The notes under the pieces were generated by a model that had not been told where the DNA came from, ran no database searches, and saw only the letters and a list, made by a program, of their open reading frames with translations. Positions 36,622 through 44,565 of a DNA stretch of 58,915 bases are shown here, one piece after another; the stretch's first letter is position 1, and each line of letters opens with the position of its first letter. The stretch is taken from contig CANRNE010000013.1 in NCBI GenBank assembly GCA_947631925.1, forward strand, positions 1 through 58,915. The letters are read 5' to 3'. The position numbers and the translations under genes are program-made. Source of the DNA: an uncultured Clostridia bacterium. Its GTDB lineage: Bacteria; Bacillota; Clostridia; Christensenellales; Borkfalkiaceae.

Positions 36622-36650
36622 TTCTATTTGCGAATGCCGCCGCATACATT
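36622..36650 (+). promoter_or_regulatory. Candidate sigma-E-like promoter of the spoIVF pair
   Basis: TTCTATT (36622-36628), 14 bp, CATACATT (36643-36650). The -10 fits the mother-cell consensus CATACAHT exactly; the -35 has two mismatches. The spoIVF operon is sigma-E dependent in Bacillus subtilis. Confidence 0.55.
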
Positions 36651-36701
36651 AAAATTGCCCGTGCGAACCGCGGGACAAACGCAAAATCGAGAGGTGTTGT
36701 T

Positions 36702-37415
36702 ATGAACGATGAACTCCGCTATGCAGAGATGCTCGAGATCCCCGTCGAGACGGTGACCGTGAGCCGCAAGGAAAAGAAGAAGCGCCGCGAGGAACTCTCC
36801 GACAAGCTCGTCAAGGAAGTCAACGAGAAGATGGCGGAGGACCCCGCCTACGCAGAGAGCACTTCCATCGAGAGAAACTATGAGAAGAAGCCGCGTTCTA
36901 CGGTGGCAAAGCGGGTGCTCGTCGGCGAACTTGCCGCCGTCGTCGTCCTCTGCCTCGGCATCTTCCTCACAAACATCTTCCTGCCCGACAGCGCCATCAA
37001 TACCTTTGTGAAGGGGCTCTTCCGCGGCGACGCCGCCGCGGCCGATACGCGCACGTACAGCGATTTCAACCTGAGTTCCGTCGTCAGCCCCTACGATGAT
37101 GTGGAAATCTCCGTCTCCGACACGGGCGTCATGACGTTTACTGCCGCGTGCACCGTCTATGCCCCCTGCGCGGGCAAGGTGGAGCGCGTCTCGGGAAATG
37201 CCGAGGAGGGCTACTACGTCGTTCTGCGCCATTCGGACTCCTTTACGACGCTCATCAGCGGGCTGGACAGCGTGTATTTGGGGGAAGGGGACTCCGTCTA
37301 CAACACCCCCCTTGCGCATGCCGACGGGTCGAGAGCCGTGCGCGTGATGTTCTATGACAACGAGACGCTCATCACGAATTACACGCTGGGAGAGGGCGGC
37401 ATTTCGTGGAGCTGA
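36702..37415 (+). CDS. spoIVFA: SpoIVFA-like membrane protein with a degenerate LytM (M23) domain
   Basis: A 237-aa protein. Residues 1-70 are charged and cytoplasmic. One TM helix lies at about 72-95 (VLVGELAAVVVLCLGIFL). The C-terminal domain has the LytM pattern (VYAPCAGKVERVSG, YYVVLRHSDSFTTLISGL, LGEGDSV) but lacks the zinc-binding HxH. In Bacillus, SpoIVFA holds and inhibits the SpoIVFB protease that activates pro-sigma-K. The SpoIVFB-like gene follows by four bases. Confidence 0.8.
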   Translation: MNDELRYAEMLEIPVETVTVSRKEKKKRREELSDKLVKEVNEKMAEDPAYAESTSIERNYEKKPRSTVAKRVLVGELAAVVVLCLGIFLTNIFLPDSAINTFVKGLFRGDAAAADTRTYSDFNLSSVVSPYDDVEISVSDTGVMTFTAACTVYAPCAGKVERVSGNAEEGYYVVLRHSDSFTTLISGLDSVYLGEGDSVYNTPLAHADGSRAVRVMFYDNETLITNYTLGEGGISWS

Positions 37416-37419
37416 GTAG

Positions 37420-38259
37420 TTGAATTTCTTGGGGAAAAGCCTGCGGTTTCACCCGCTCTTTTTGGCGGCGGGGATATTCTCCGCCCTCACGGGAACGTTG
37501 CCCGCCTTCCTTGCGGCATGCCTCGCCGCGTTCGAACACGAGTGTGCGCACGCCTTTGCCGCGAGAAGGTGCGGCTATGTCCTCGATAAAGTTGTCTTGA
37601 TGCCGTACGGCGCGGTCATCTCGGGAGACATCACGGGGATAAGCAAGAAGCAGCTTCTCGGCGTGCTCGCGGCAGGCCCGCTCGCAAACCTTGCGACGGG
37701 CATTTTCTTCGTCGCGCTCTGGTGGATGTTTCCCGAAACCTATCCCTATACCGACCTCGCCGCGGCCGTCTCCTTTTCGCTGTTTGCGGTAAATCTTCTG
37801 CCCGCATATCCCTTGGACGGCGGACGCATGTTGCGCCTTCTCCTCTCCCGATGGGGGGAGCGGCGGGCGAAAATTGCCTGCACGGCTATAAGTTTCGTCC
37901 TCGCGGCAGCCCTTCTCGGGCTCTTCGTGTGGACCTGCTTTTCGGAGCCCAACTTCTCCCTGCTCGCCTTCACCGTCCTCCTCGTTGCGGGAGCGGGAAA
38001 GGGCGGGGGAAACTACGCGCGCATCACCTTCTCTTCCAAGCGCTTCAACGGCGGGGTGGAGGAAAGGCGGGTCGCCATCTCCGCATCTCTGCCCGTCAGC
38101 GCCGCCATCCGCTTTCTGCGGGACGACAGATATCTCACCCTCTTGCTCTTCGAGCGGGGGGAATTTGTCGGCGAGCTCTCCGAGGAGGAGTACGTGGGCG
38201 CGCTGGGCAAGGGGGCGTATGACGCGCCGCTCTCTTCCCTTCTTCCCGCGCCGCTCTGA
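37420..38259 (+). CDS. spoIVFB: SpoIVFB-like intramembrane metalloprotease (M50)
   Basis: A 279-aa polytopic membrane zinc protease. The HExxH motif is HECAH (His40, Glu41, His44) in the second hydrophobic segment, and the second-site motif is NLLPAYPLDGGR. A C-terminal region of about 80 residues resembles the CBS-like part of SpoIVFB. It would cleave pro-sigma-K in the mother-cell membrane under SpoIVFA control. The start is TTG at 37420, preceded by GGAG. rsmA next door has its own promoter. Confidence 0.88.
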   Translation: MNFLGKSLRFHPLFLAAGIFSALTGTLPAFLAACLAAFEHECAHAFAARRCGYVLDKVVLMPYGAVISGDITGISKKQLLGVLAAGPLANLATGIFFVALWWMFPETYPYTDLAAAVSFSLFAVNLLPAYPLDGGRMLRLLLSRWGERRAKIACTAISFVLAAALLGLFVWTCFSEPNFSLLAFTVLLVAGAGKGGGNYARITFSSKRFNGGVEERRVAISASLPVSAAIRFLRDDRYLTLLLFERGEFVGELSEEEYVGALGKGAYDAPLSSLLPAPL

Positions 38260-38265
38260 TTTTGC

Positions 38266-38294
38266 TTGCCAATCGCACGAAAGCGTGGTATAAT
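38266..38294 (+). promoter_or_regulatory. Sigma-A promoter of rsmA; implies a leaderless mRNA
   Basis: TTGCCA (38266-38271), 17-bp spacer, TATAAT (38289-38294), six bases, then the ATG at 38301. Confidence 0.82.
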
Positions 38295-38300
38295 CGGGGT

Positions 38301-39110
38301 ATGGACTACGGGGAAATTCTGAGGCGGCACGGCTTCGGATTCAAGAAAAAATTCGGGCAGAACTTTCTGTCCGACGAAAATCTGCTCGCCGCCATCGTCC
38401 GCGATGCGGAGGTGGAGGGGGAGACGGCCGTCGAAATCGGGGCGGGCGCAGGGGCCCTCACGCGCGCCCTTGCCGCGAGCGCTTCCCGCGTCGTCGCCTT
38501 TGAAATCGACAGATCTCTCGCGCCCGTGCTCTCGGAGACGCTTATGGGCTGCGAAAACGTCGAGGTGCGCTTTTCGGACTTCATGAAGTGCAACCTTGCC
38601 GCCCTCGAGGAGGAGCTCGGCAGCTACTCCGTCGTCGCCAATTTGCCCTACTATGTGACCACGCCGCTCGTGATGCGGCTCGTCGAGGAGGGGAAGAATT
38701 GCCGCTCCGCCACCGTGATGGTGCAGGAGGAAGTCGCGCTTCGGCTGTGCGCCAAGGCGGGGACGGCGGACTACGGCGCCGTGACCTGTGCCATCGCGCG
38801 GCGGGGGACGGCAACGATTGTAAGAAAGGTGCCGCGCACGCTCTTCTATCCCCGCCCCAATGTGGACTCCGCCGTCGTCAGGCTCGACTTTACGAAGGGG
38901 GGATTTGCCGCCGACGCGAAGAAGTACCGCGCCGTCGTGCGCGCGGCGTTTGCGGCCCGCAGAAAGACGCTCGAGAACGCGATGATGAATGCCTTCCGCC
39001 TCAGCCGCGAAGAGGCCGCCGACCTCTTGGCGCGTGCGGACATCCCCAAAGGGGTGCGCGGGGAGGCCCTTTCCCCCGAACAGTTCGCCCGCATCGCAGA
39101 ACTTTTATGA
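38301..39110 (+). CDS. rsmA: 16S rRNA (adenine(1518)-N6/adenine(1519)-N6)-dimethyltransferase
   Basis: A 269-aa SAM methyltransferase (KsgA) that dimethylates two adenines near the 3' end of 16S rRNA during small-subunit maturation. It has FKKKFGQNFL, motif I EIGAGAGALTRALA, the catalytic NLPYYVTTPLV and FYPRPNVDSAVVRL. Start MDYGEILRRHGF is set by the family N-terminus and the promoter. It follows spoIVFB closely but is transcribed separately. Confidence 0.95.
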   Translation: MDYGEILRRHGFGFKKKFGQNFLSDENLLAAIVRDAEVEGETAVEIGAGAGALTRALAASASRVVAFEIDRSLAPVLSETLMGCENVEVRFSDFMKCNLAALEEELGSYSVVANLPYYVTTPLVMRLVEEGKNCRSATVMVQEEVALRLCAKAGTADYGAVTCAIARRGTATIVRKVPRTLFYPRPNVDSAVVRLDFTKGGFAADAKKYRAVVRAAFAARRKTLENAMMNAFRLSREEAADLLARADIPKGVRGEALSPEQFARIAELL

Positions 39111-39116
39111 AGAAAC

Positions 39117-39148
39117 GCCCGCCGCAAGTGTTCGGCGGGCTGTTTTTT
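39117..39148 (+). terminator. rsmA terminator
   Basis: GCCCGCCG (39117-39124) pairs with CGGCGGGC (39133-39140); a T-run follows at 39143-39148. Confidence 0.9.
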
Positions 39149-39159
39149 GCGCCCGCTTT

Positions 39160-39275
39160 CGGACATGGGTGCCCCGTTTTTGTTTATGAAAGGACTCTTG
39201 TCCCAAAAACGCGGGAGTTTTTCGGACAGATGCGGACATGGGTGGCGGAAAGGCATAAATCGCGGACATGGGTGC
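39160..39275 (+). repeat. Cluster of three CGGACATGGGTG words
   Basis: Copies at 39160-39172, 39233-39245 and 39263-39275, all on the + strand; two continue GCCCCGTTTT. The region 39149-39329 has no credible gene. Confidence 0.8.
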
Positions 39276-39329
39276 CCCGTTTTACCCGCGGGAAGCATGC
39301 AATCGGAGGAAAAAAATTCGTTCAAACGC

Positions 39330-39357
39330 TTGTTTTTTGTGTAAAATATGCTATAAT
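39330..39357 (+). promoter_or_regulatory. Promoter of the alpha/beta hydrolase
   Basis: TTGTTT (39330-39335), 16-bp spacer, TATAAT (39352-39357) with an extended TGC. Confidence 0.75.
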
Positions 39358-39377
39358 AGAAAAAAGGGAAGGAGACT

Positions 39378-40292
39378 ATGGAACTCAAATCGTTTGACGG
39401 CGCCGAATTGTATCTCCACGAGTGGGTGGATGTTGCCTCTCCCAAGGGGATTGTCCAGATTGTCCACGGCATGGCGGAACATGCTCGGCGGTATGACGCA
39501 TTCGCGCAATTTCTCAATGCGCACGGCTATCTTGTCGTCGCCGACGACCATCGCGGGCACGGCAGGACGGATGAGGAGAATCTCGGCTACCACGCGGGGG
39601 ACATGTTCGCGGACACCCTGCGCGACGAGGCGGAGATTACGGGGTTTTATAAGAACAGATACCCCGGGCTCAAGTTTATTTTATTCGGCTTTTCCTACGG
39701 CTCCTTTTTGGCGCAGGCGTACCTTTCGAAGTACGGCGACCTCATCGACGGCGCCGTCATCGGGGGGAGCTGTTACAAGAAGGACTTCGAGGTCTACCTC
39801 GGCTCCGTCGTCGCCGCGCTCGGCTGTGCGTTCGTCGGGGAAGACCGTCCCGCGAAGTTCATCCGCAAGCTCTCCTTCGGCGCCTATGAGAAGAAGTTCG
39901 ACGACCGCGAATGGCTGTCCGTCGACGCCGAGAACAACGCCGCCTACAAGGCGGACCCGCTCTGCGACTTTACCTGTTCCAACCGCTTTTACTCCGACTT
40001 CTTCCGCGGCCTGCGCTCCCTCTACACGAAGGAATATCTGCAAGGGCTGCGCCGCGATTTGCCCATCCTTCTCATCTCGGGGGAGGACGACGCCGTCGGC
40101 AACATGGGCGCGGGCGTGAAGAAGCTCTTCCGCTACTACACCGAAAAGGCGGGCATGGTGCGCGTGCAGCTCGTCCTGTTCCCGTCGTCCCGCCACGAAT
40201 TTCTCAACGAGAAGGCGGGACGGGAGGAAAAGTGGGGGACGGTGCTCGGCTTTTTGGACGGCGTTCCCGCGCGGCAGGCGAGCGAATTTTGA
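39378..40292 (+). CDS. Alpha/beta hydrolase, lysophospholipase/monoacylglycerol lipase-like
   Basis: A 304-aa serine hydrolase. The oxyanion region is IVHGMAEHARRYD, the nucleophile elbow is FGFSYGSF, and a later Asp (SGEDDAVG) and His (FPSSRHEFLNE) complete the triad. The HGMAEHxxRY start is typical of lysophospholipase-type enzymes. It likely cleaves a lipid ester in the cytosol; the substrate is unknown. GGAAGGAG lies 5 nt before the ATG. Stands alone between the rsmA terminator and the SecB-like gene. Confidence 0.85.
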   Translation: MELKSFDGAELYLHEWVDVASPKGIVQIVHGMAEHARRYDAFAQFLNAHGYLVVADDHRGHGRTDEENLGYHAGDMFADTLRDEAEITGFYKNRYPGLKFILFGFSYGSFLAQAYLSKYGDLIDGAVIGGSCYKKDFEVYLGSVVAALGCAFVGEDRPAKFIRKLSFGAYEKKFDDREWLSVDAENNAAYKADPLCDFTCSNRFYSDFFRGLRSLYTKEYLQGLRRDLPILLISGEDDAVGNMGAGVKKLFRYYTEKAGMVRVQLVLFPSSRHEFLNEKAGREEKWGTVLGFLDGVPARQASEF

Positions 40293-40378
40293 GAAGAGTT
40301 CCCCGAATTTCGCGCCGACTGTTTAGGCGGCGGGAAAGGGTGTGATAAATAAAGCAGAAACATTATGAGGTATTTGTC

Positions 40379-40825
40379 ATGATAGATTATTCCATGAAGG
40401 CGCTCACCGCCGACGAACTCTCCTTCAAAGTCAACCCCATCAAGTTGGAGCCCAATGCCCGCTTCGAGATCAAGCCCTACTTCTCCCGCCGCATTCAGAC
40501 CTCCAAGGAGAACCCGAAAATCAACATCGTCGTGCTCGAGTGCAAGATAGAATCAACGGAGGATGCGCCCAAGCCCTTCAACCTCGTCGCGCGCTTCGTG
40601 GGCGTGTTCGAAGTCAACAACATGAACACCAACGAGGACAGAAGAATCTTTGCCGTCAACGCGACGGAGACGATGTTTCCCTATCTGCGCGCGTCCGTCA
40701 GCAATCTCACGAGCGCGGCGCTCATCAATCCGCTCAATCTGCCCGTCGTCTCGGGGGCGACCCTCTTCCCCGACGACAGACAGGAACAGTACACCGTCAA
40801 TTTCGATTCCAAGACGGTCAACTGA
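40379..40825 (+). CDS. SecB-like chaperone family protein
   Basis: A 148-aa protein. The region ETMFPYLRASVSNLTSAA and then INPLNLPVV closely matches the SecB C-terminal core (FPYLRxxVSNLTxxAGxPPxxLPPINF). The N-terminal half is strand-rich, as in SecB. SecB is typical of Proteobacteria; in other bacteria SecB-like proteins occur with toxin-antitoxin genes, but no such pair is adjacent. Role inferred: binds unfolded proteins. A terminator separates it from lon. GAGGT precedes the ATG. Confidence 0.75.
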   Translation: MIDYSMKALTADELSFKVNPIKLEPNARFEIKPYFSRRIQTSKENPKINIVVLECKIESTEDAPKPFNLVARFVGVFEVNNMNTNEDRRIFAVNATETMFPYLRASVSNLTSAALINPLNLPVVSGATLFPDDRQEQYTVNFDSKTVN

Positions 40826-40839
40826 CCGAAATGATTTGG

Positions 40840-40868
40840 GCGGGCGGAGGTTGCTCCGCCCCCTTTTT
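40840..40868 (+). terminator. Terminator between the SecB-like gene and lon
   Basis: GGCGGAG (40843-40849) pairs with CTCCGCC (40854-40860); C3 then T5 follow. Confidence 0.85.
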
Positions 40869-40907
40869 ATGCAGAGAAAATTTTTACAAGCGAGGTGAAA
40901 AACAGCC

Positions 40908-43208
40908 ATGGATGGCGCATCCGTTGAAATTTTGCCCGTCCTGCCCATGCGCGCGCAGGTCGTGTTTCCCGACGCAACGGTCTCCTTCGATGTGGGGAGA
41001 GACCTCTCTCTTGCCGCGCTCGAAAATGCGGGCGAGCACGACAGCCGAATCTTCATCACAAAACAGCGCGTGGAGGCGGAGGACCCCGACCCGTCCGCCC
41101 TCTGCGAGGTGGGCACCGTCGCCGTCCTTCGCCAGACGGTGAGAATCGCCAACCGCACCCGCATCACGGTAGAGGGACTCTACCGTGCCCGTGCGCGCGA
41201 ATTCCGCAAACGGGACGGCTATTTTTACGCCCTCACAGAGCCCTTTCCCCCCGAACACGGAGACGCTGCGGAGGAGGATGCAACCTTCCGCGTCGCAAGG
41301 GACATCGTCCGTGAGATGCGGGTGGGCGCGGGCAACGAAGAGACGGAGGCGCTCCTCTCCGTACAGGACCCCGACGTCTTCGTCAACCTCACCGCCCAGC
41401 GGTCGGGCATCAAGGACATCTTGAAGCAGAGAATTCTCGAGGAACCCACCGTGGGCGGCCGCCTGCGCATGCTCGCGGAGTGTCTCTCCGCCGAGTCGGA
41501 GATTGTCAATCTCGAGCGCAAGATTGCGGCGGAGGTGCGGAAGAGCGTGGACAAATCGCAGAAGGAATACTTCCTCCGCGAACAGCTCAAGGCCATCCAT
41601 GCAGAGCTGGGGGACGACGCGGACACGGGGGACAAACTGCGCGAGCAGATTTTGGCAAAACATCTCCCCGCCGAAGTGGAGGAGAAGGCTCTCTTCGAAC
41701 TCTCCCGCATGGACCGCATGCCCGCGTCCTCGCCCGAATACACCGTCTCCCGCAACTATCTCGACTGGGTGCTCGACCTCCCGTGGACGGAGCAGACCGA
41801 GGACACGGAATCCCTCAAAGAGGTCGAGAAGATGCTCGAAGAGGACCACTACGGGCTCGAGAAAATCAAGGAGCGCGTCGTCGAATATCTCGCCGTCTTA
41901 AAGCTGACGGGGACGCTCAAGGCGCCCATTCTCTGCCTCGTCGGGCCTCCCGGCGTGGGCAAGACGAGCATCGCGCGCTCCGTCGCCCGTGCCTTGGGCA
42001 GAAAGTTCGTCCGCATGAGCCTCGGCGGGCTCAAGGACGAGGCGGAAATCCGCGGCCATCGCCGCACCTACATCGGCTCCATGCCGGGGCGCATTCTCTA
42101 TGAGATGAAGAACGCGGGGTCGATAAATCCCGTCTTCCTCCTCGACGAAGTGGATAAAATCTCTTCGGATTTGCGCGGCGACCCCTCGAGCGCCCTTCTG
42201 GAAGTGCTCGACCCAGAGCAGAACCACACCTTCCGCGACCGCTACCTCGAAGTCGCCTACGACCTCTCCAAGGTCATGTTCATCGCGACCGCCAATACCC
42301 TCGACACCATCCCCATGCCGCTGCGCGACAGGATGGAGATTATCGAGCTCGCGGGCTATACCCCGCAGGAAAAGGAGGAGATTGCCCGCCGCTACCTCGT
42401 CCCCAAGAAGCGGGCGGAGTGCGGCCTCTCCGAGGAGCAGATCCGCTTCACCAAGGGGGCAATCGGGGCCGCCATCGAGGGCTATACGATGGAGGCGGGC
42501 GTGCGTTCGCTCGAGCGCGTCATCGGCGCCGTGTGCAGAAAGGCGGCGGTGCGCATCGCAGAGGGCACGGAAGAGGGCCCCATCTCGGTCACCAAGCAAA
42601 ATCTCGAGACCTTCCTCGGCGCAAGGCGCTTCCTCCGCGAGGAGGGCATGTTGAAGAAGGACGAAGTGGGCGCCGCCACGGGGCTTGCATGGACGGCGGT
42701 GGGGGGAACGACGCTCTCCATCGAAGTCTCCGCCATGCAGGGCAAGGGGGAAATTCTCCTCACGGGCAAGCTCGGCGACGTCATGAAGGAATCCGCCCGC
42801 GCCGCCATCTCCTACATCCGCTCCCATGCCGAAGAGTACGGCATCGACAGCGCGGAATTCGAGAAGAAGGACATCCACATCCACGTCCCCGAGGGGGCGA
42901 CCCCCAAGGACGGGCCGTCGGCGGGCATCACGATGGCGACCGCCATTCTCTCGGCGTTTACGGGCAAACCCGTGCGCAGGGACGTCGCCATGACGGGGGA
43001 GATTACCCTGCGCGGCAAGGTGCTTCCCATCGGCGGCCTCAAGGAGAAGGCGCTCGCTGCCAACCGCGCGGGCATCCGCGACGTCATCATTCCCGAGGAG
43101 AACAAAAAGGACGTCGAGGAGATTCCGCCGCAGATTCGCAAGGAGCTCCACTTCATCTGCGTCTCCGACGTGGGCGAAGTGTTCCGCAGCGCCATGGCGG
43201 GGGTGTGA
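40908..43208 (+). CDS. lon: ATP-dependent protease La (Lon)
   Basis: A 766-aa cytosolic AAA+ serine protease that degrades misfolded and regulatory proteins. It has an N-terminal substrate domain (LPVLPMRAQVVFPDA start), Walker A GPPGVGKTS (Lys352), Walker B VFLLDEVDK, and the Ser-Lys dyad Ser671 in PKDGPSAGIT and Lys712 in GGLKEKALAA. Length is slightly short for LonA. Followed by engB one base later, the same lon-ysxC order as in Bacillus. No promoter was identified with confidence. Confidence 0.96.
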   Translation: MDGASVEILPVLPMRAQVVFPDATVSFDVGRDLSLAALENAGEHDSRIFITKQRVEAEDPDPSALCEVGTVAVLRQTVRIANRTRITVEGLYRARAREFRKRDGYFYALTEPFPPEHGDAAEEDATFRVARDIVREMRVGAGNEETEALLSVQDPDVFVNLTAQRSGIKDILKQRILEEPTVGGRLRMLAECLSAESEIVNLERKIAAEVRKSVDKSQKEYFLREQLKAIHAELGDDADTGDKLREQILAKHLPAEVEEKALFELSRMDRMPASSPEYTVSRNYLDWVLDLPWTEQTEDTESLKEVEKMLEEDHYGLEKIKERVVEYLAVLKLTGTLKAPILCLVGPPGVGKTSIARSVARALGRKFVRMSLGGLKDEAEIRGHRRTYIGSMPGRILYEMKNAGSINPVFLLDEVDKISSDLRGDPSSALLEVLDPEQNHTFRDRYLEVAYDLSKVMFIATANTLDTIPMPLRDRMEIIELAGYTPQEKEEIARRYLVPKKRAECGLSEEQIRFTKGAIGAAIEGYTMEAGVRSLERVIGAVCRKAAVRIAEGTEEGPISVTKQNLETFLGARRFLREEGMLKKDEVGAATGLAWTAVGGTTLSIEVSAMQGKGEILLTGKLGDVMKESARAAISYIRSHAEEYGIDSAEFEKKDIHIHVPEGATPKDGPSAGITMATAILSAFTGKPVRRDVAMTGEITLRGKVLPIGGLKEKALAANRAGIRDVIIPEENKKDVEEIPPQIRKELHFICVSDVGEVFRSAMAGV

Positions 43209-43209
43209 C

Positions 43210-43791
43210 ATGCAGGCGAAATTTCTGACCTCCGCCGCGACGGAGCGGCAGCTCCTCACCTTCGACAAACCCATGATTGCCGTGTGCGGGAAGTCCAATT
43301 CGGGCAAATCCACCCTCATCAACCTGCTCGCGGGGCAGAAAAAACTCGCCAAGACGAGCGCCGCGCCGGGGCGCACCCGCCTCGTCAACTACTTCGATTT
43401 CGGGGAGTTCGTCCTTGCAGACCTCCCGGGATACGGCTACGCCGCCGTCTCGCACGAGGAAAAGGCGAAGTGGGCGAAGACGCTCGATGCCTTCTTTGCG
43501 AAAAAGGAGAGCATCGCCCATGTCTTTCTGCTCACCGACATCCGCCGCGACCCCTCCGCCGACGACTTGCAGATGGTGGAATTTCTCAACTACCACATCC
43601 TGCCCTTCACGGTTATCGCGACCAAGAGCGACAAGCTCTCACGCATGCAGCAAAGGGCGCGCTCCCGCGCCGTCGCAAATGCCTTCGGACTGGGTGAGGC
43701 CAACGTCATTGCCGTCTCGGGACTCACGGGGGAGGGCAAGGACGACTTAATCAAGCGGATACGGACGGTCTGCTCCCTCAAAGATGAATAA
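43210..43791 (+). CDS. engB: Ribosome biogenesis GTPase EngB (YsxC/YihA)
   Basis: A 193-aa TrmE-Era-Era-like GTPase needed for 50S subunit assembly. G1 is GKSNSGKST, G3 DLPGYGYA, G4 TKSDK and G5 AVSGL. The start KAxFxxSAATERQL-like and length fit the family. Translation is probably coupled to lon (one base gap). A strong terminator follows. Confidence 0.96.
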   Translation: MQAKFLTSAATERQLLTFDKPMIAVCGKSNSGKSTLINLLAGQKKLAKTSAAPGRTRLVNYFDFGEFVLADLPGYGYAAVSHEEKAKWAKTLDAFFAKKESIAHVFLLTDIRRDPSADDLQMVEFLNYHILPFTVIATKSDKLSRMQQRARSRAVANAFGLGEANVIAVSGLTGEGKDDLIKRIRTVCSLKDE

Positions 43792-43797
43792 AAAAAC

Positions 43798-43830
43798 AAC
43801 CCCCTGCCGCAGACCGCGGCAGGGGGTTTT
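43798..43830. terminator. Strong bidirectional terminator
   Basis: AACCCCCTGCCGC (43798-43810) pairs with GCGGCAGGGGGTT (43816-43828), flanked by A-run and T-run. It serves engB and the convergent MgtC-like gene. Confidence 0.93.
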
Positions 43831-43839
43831 GCCAATCTT

Positions 43840-44562
43840 TCAGCCGATTTGTTCGATATAGTACACGCAATCGAGGACGGAGAGCGCCTCGACGATGTCG
43901 CTGTGGCTCTTCTTTCGAAGTTCCTTTTTCACGATGGTGAACTTCACCGTGTACACACTGAGGCCCGAGTTGGCGTAGGCGGGGTTGAGTTCGAGGTTGT
44001 CGACGGTGAGCCCGAATTCCCGCGCCGCCGTGACGAATTCGCGGATACTCCCCCGCGACTGCAGCTCGAGGTGAATCTCGAAGTGGTTGGACTTATCCTT
44101 GATGTATTTCTCCATCTTGGAGAAGGCGAGCAGGCCCACGAGCAGCACGATAAACCCGATGAGGGCGGCGGTGTACAGCCCGAAGCCGAGCACGGAGGAG
44201 AGGATGGACATTGCCCACATCGAGACGGAAGTCGTCAGCCCCATAATCTGATTCTTCGAGGAGAAGATGATGGTGTTTGCCGTGATGATGGAGATTCCGA
44301 TGAACACGGCGGCAGACAGAATGGGGAAGCCGACTTTTAAGTCGGGATTGGTGATGAAGTACAAATCCCCGATGCCCGCGTACAGCGAGGCGATGGAGAG
44401 CACGATGAAGGTGCGCAGACCCGCGGCATGGCGGTTCCTCGACCGCTCACAGCCGAGGACGACGGACATGATGACGATGAGCGCCGTCTTGAGCGCGATG
44501 GAGCCGATATTCACTTGCCCCGCCCATTCTCCGAGCAGAAAGACGATATAATCGTTTGGCAT
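43840..44562 (-). CDS. MgtC/SapB-family membrane protein
   Basis: A 240-aa protein with about five TM helices at the N-terminus (ALKTALIVIMSVVLGCERSR, AAGLRTFIVLSIASL). The Arg- and Cys-containing second helix is the MgtC signature. The C-terminal 90 residues form an ACT-like cytoplasmic domain. Family members affect magnesium limitation or membrane ATP use, but the role here is unknown. It follows the antiporter by 3 bp, so the two are co-transcribed. AGAGGT precedes the ATG. Confidence 0.85.
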   Translation of the reverse strand: MPNDYIVFLLGEWAGQVNIGSIALKTALIVIMSVVLGCERSRNRHAAGLRTFIVLSIASLYAGIGDLYFITNPDLKVGFPILSAAVFIGISIITANTIIFSSKNQIMGLTTSVSMWAMSILSSVLGFGLYTAALIGFIVLLVGLLAFSKMEKYIKDKSNHFEIHLELQSRGSIREFVTAAREFGLTVDNLELNPAYANSGLSVYTVKFTIVKKELRKKSHSDIVEALSVLDCVYYIEQIG

Positions 44563-44565
44563 ACG

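Noticed and set aside
35448-36700. Long + strand frame antisense to the cysteine desulfurase and fused to SpoIVFA
   Set aside because: The desulfurase on the minus strand has intact catalytic motifs and a consensus promoter. SpoIVFA has its own start at 36702.
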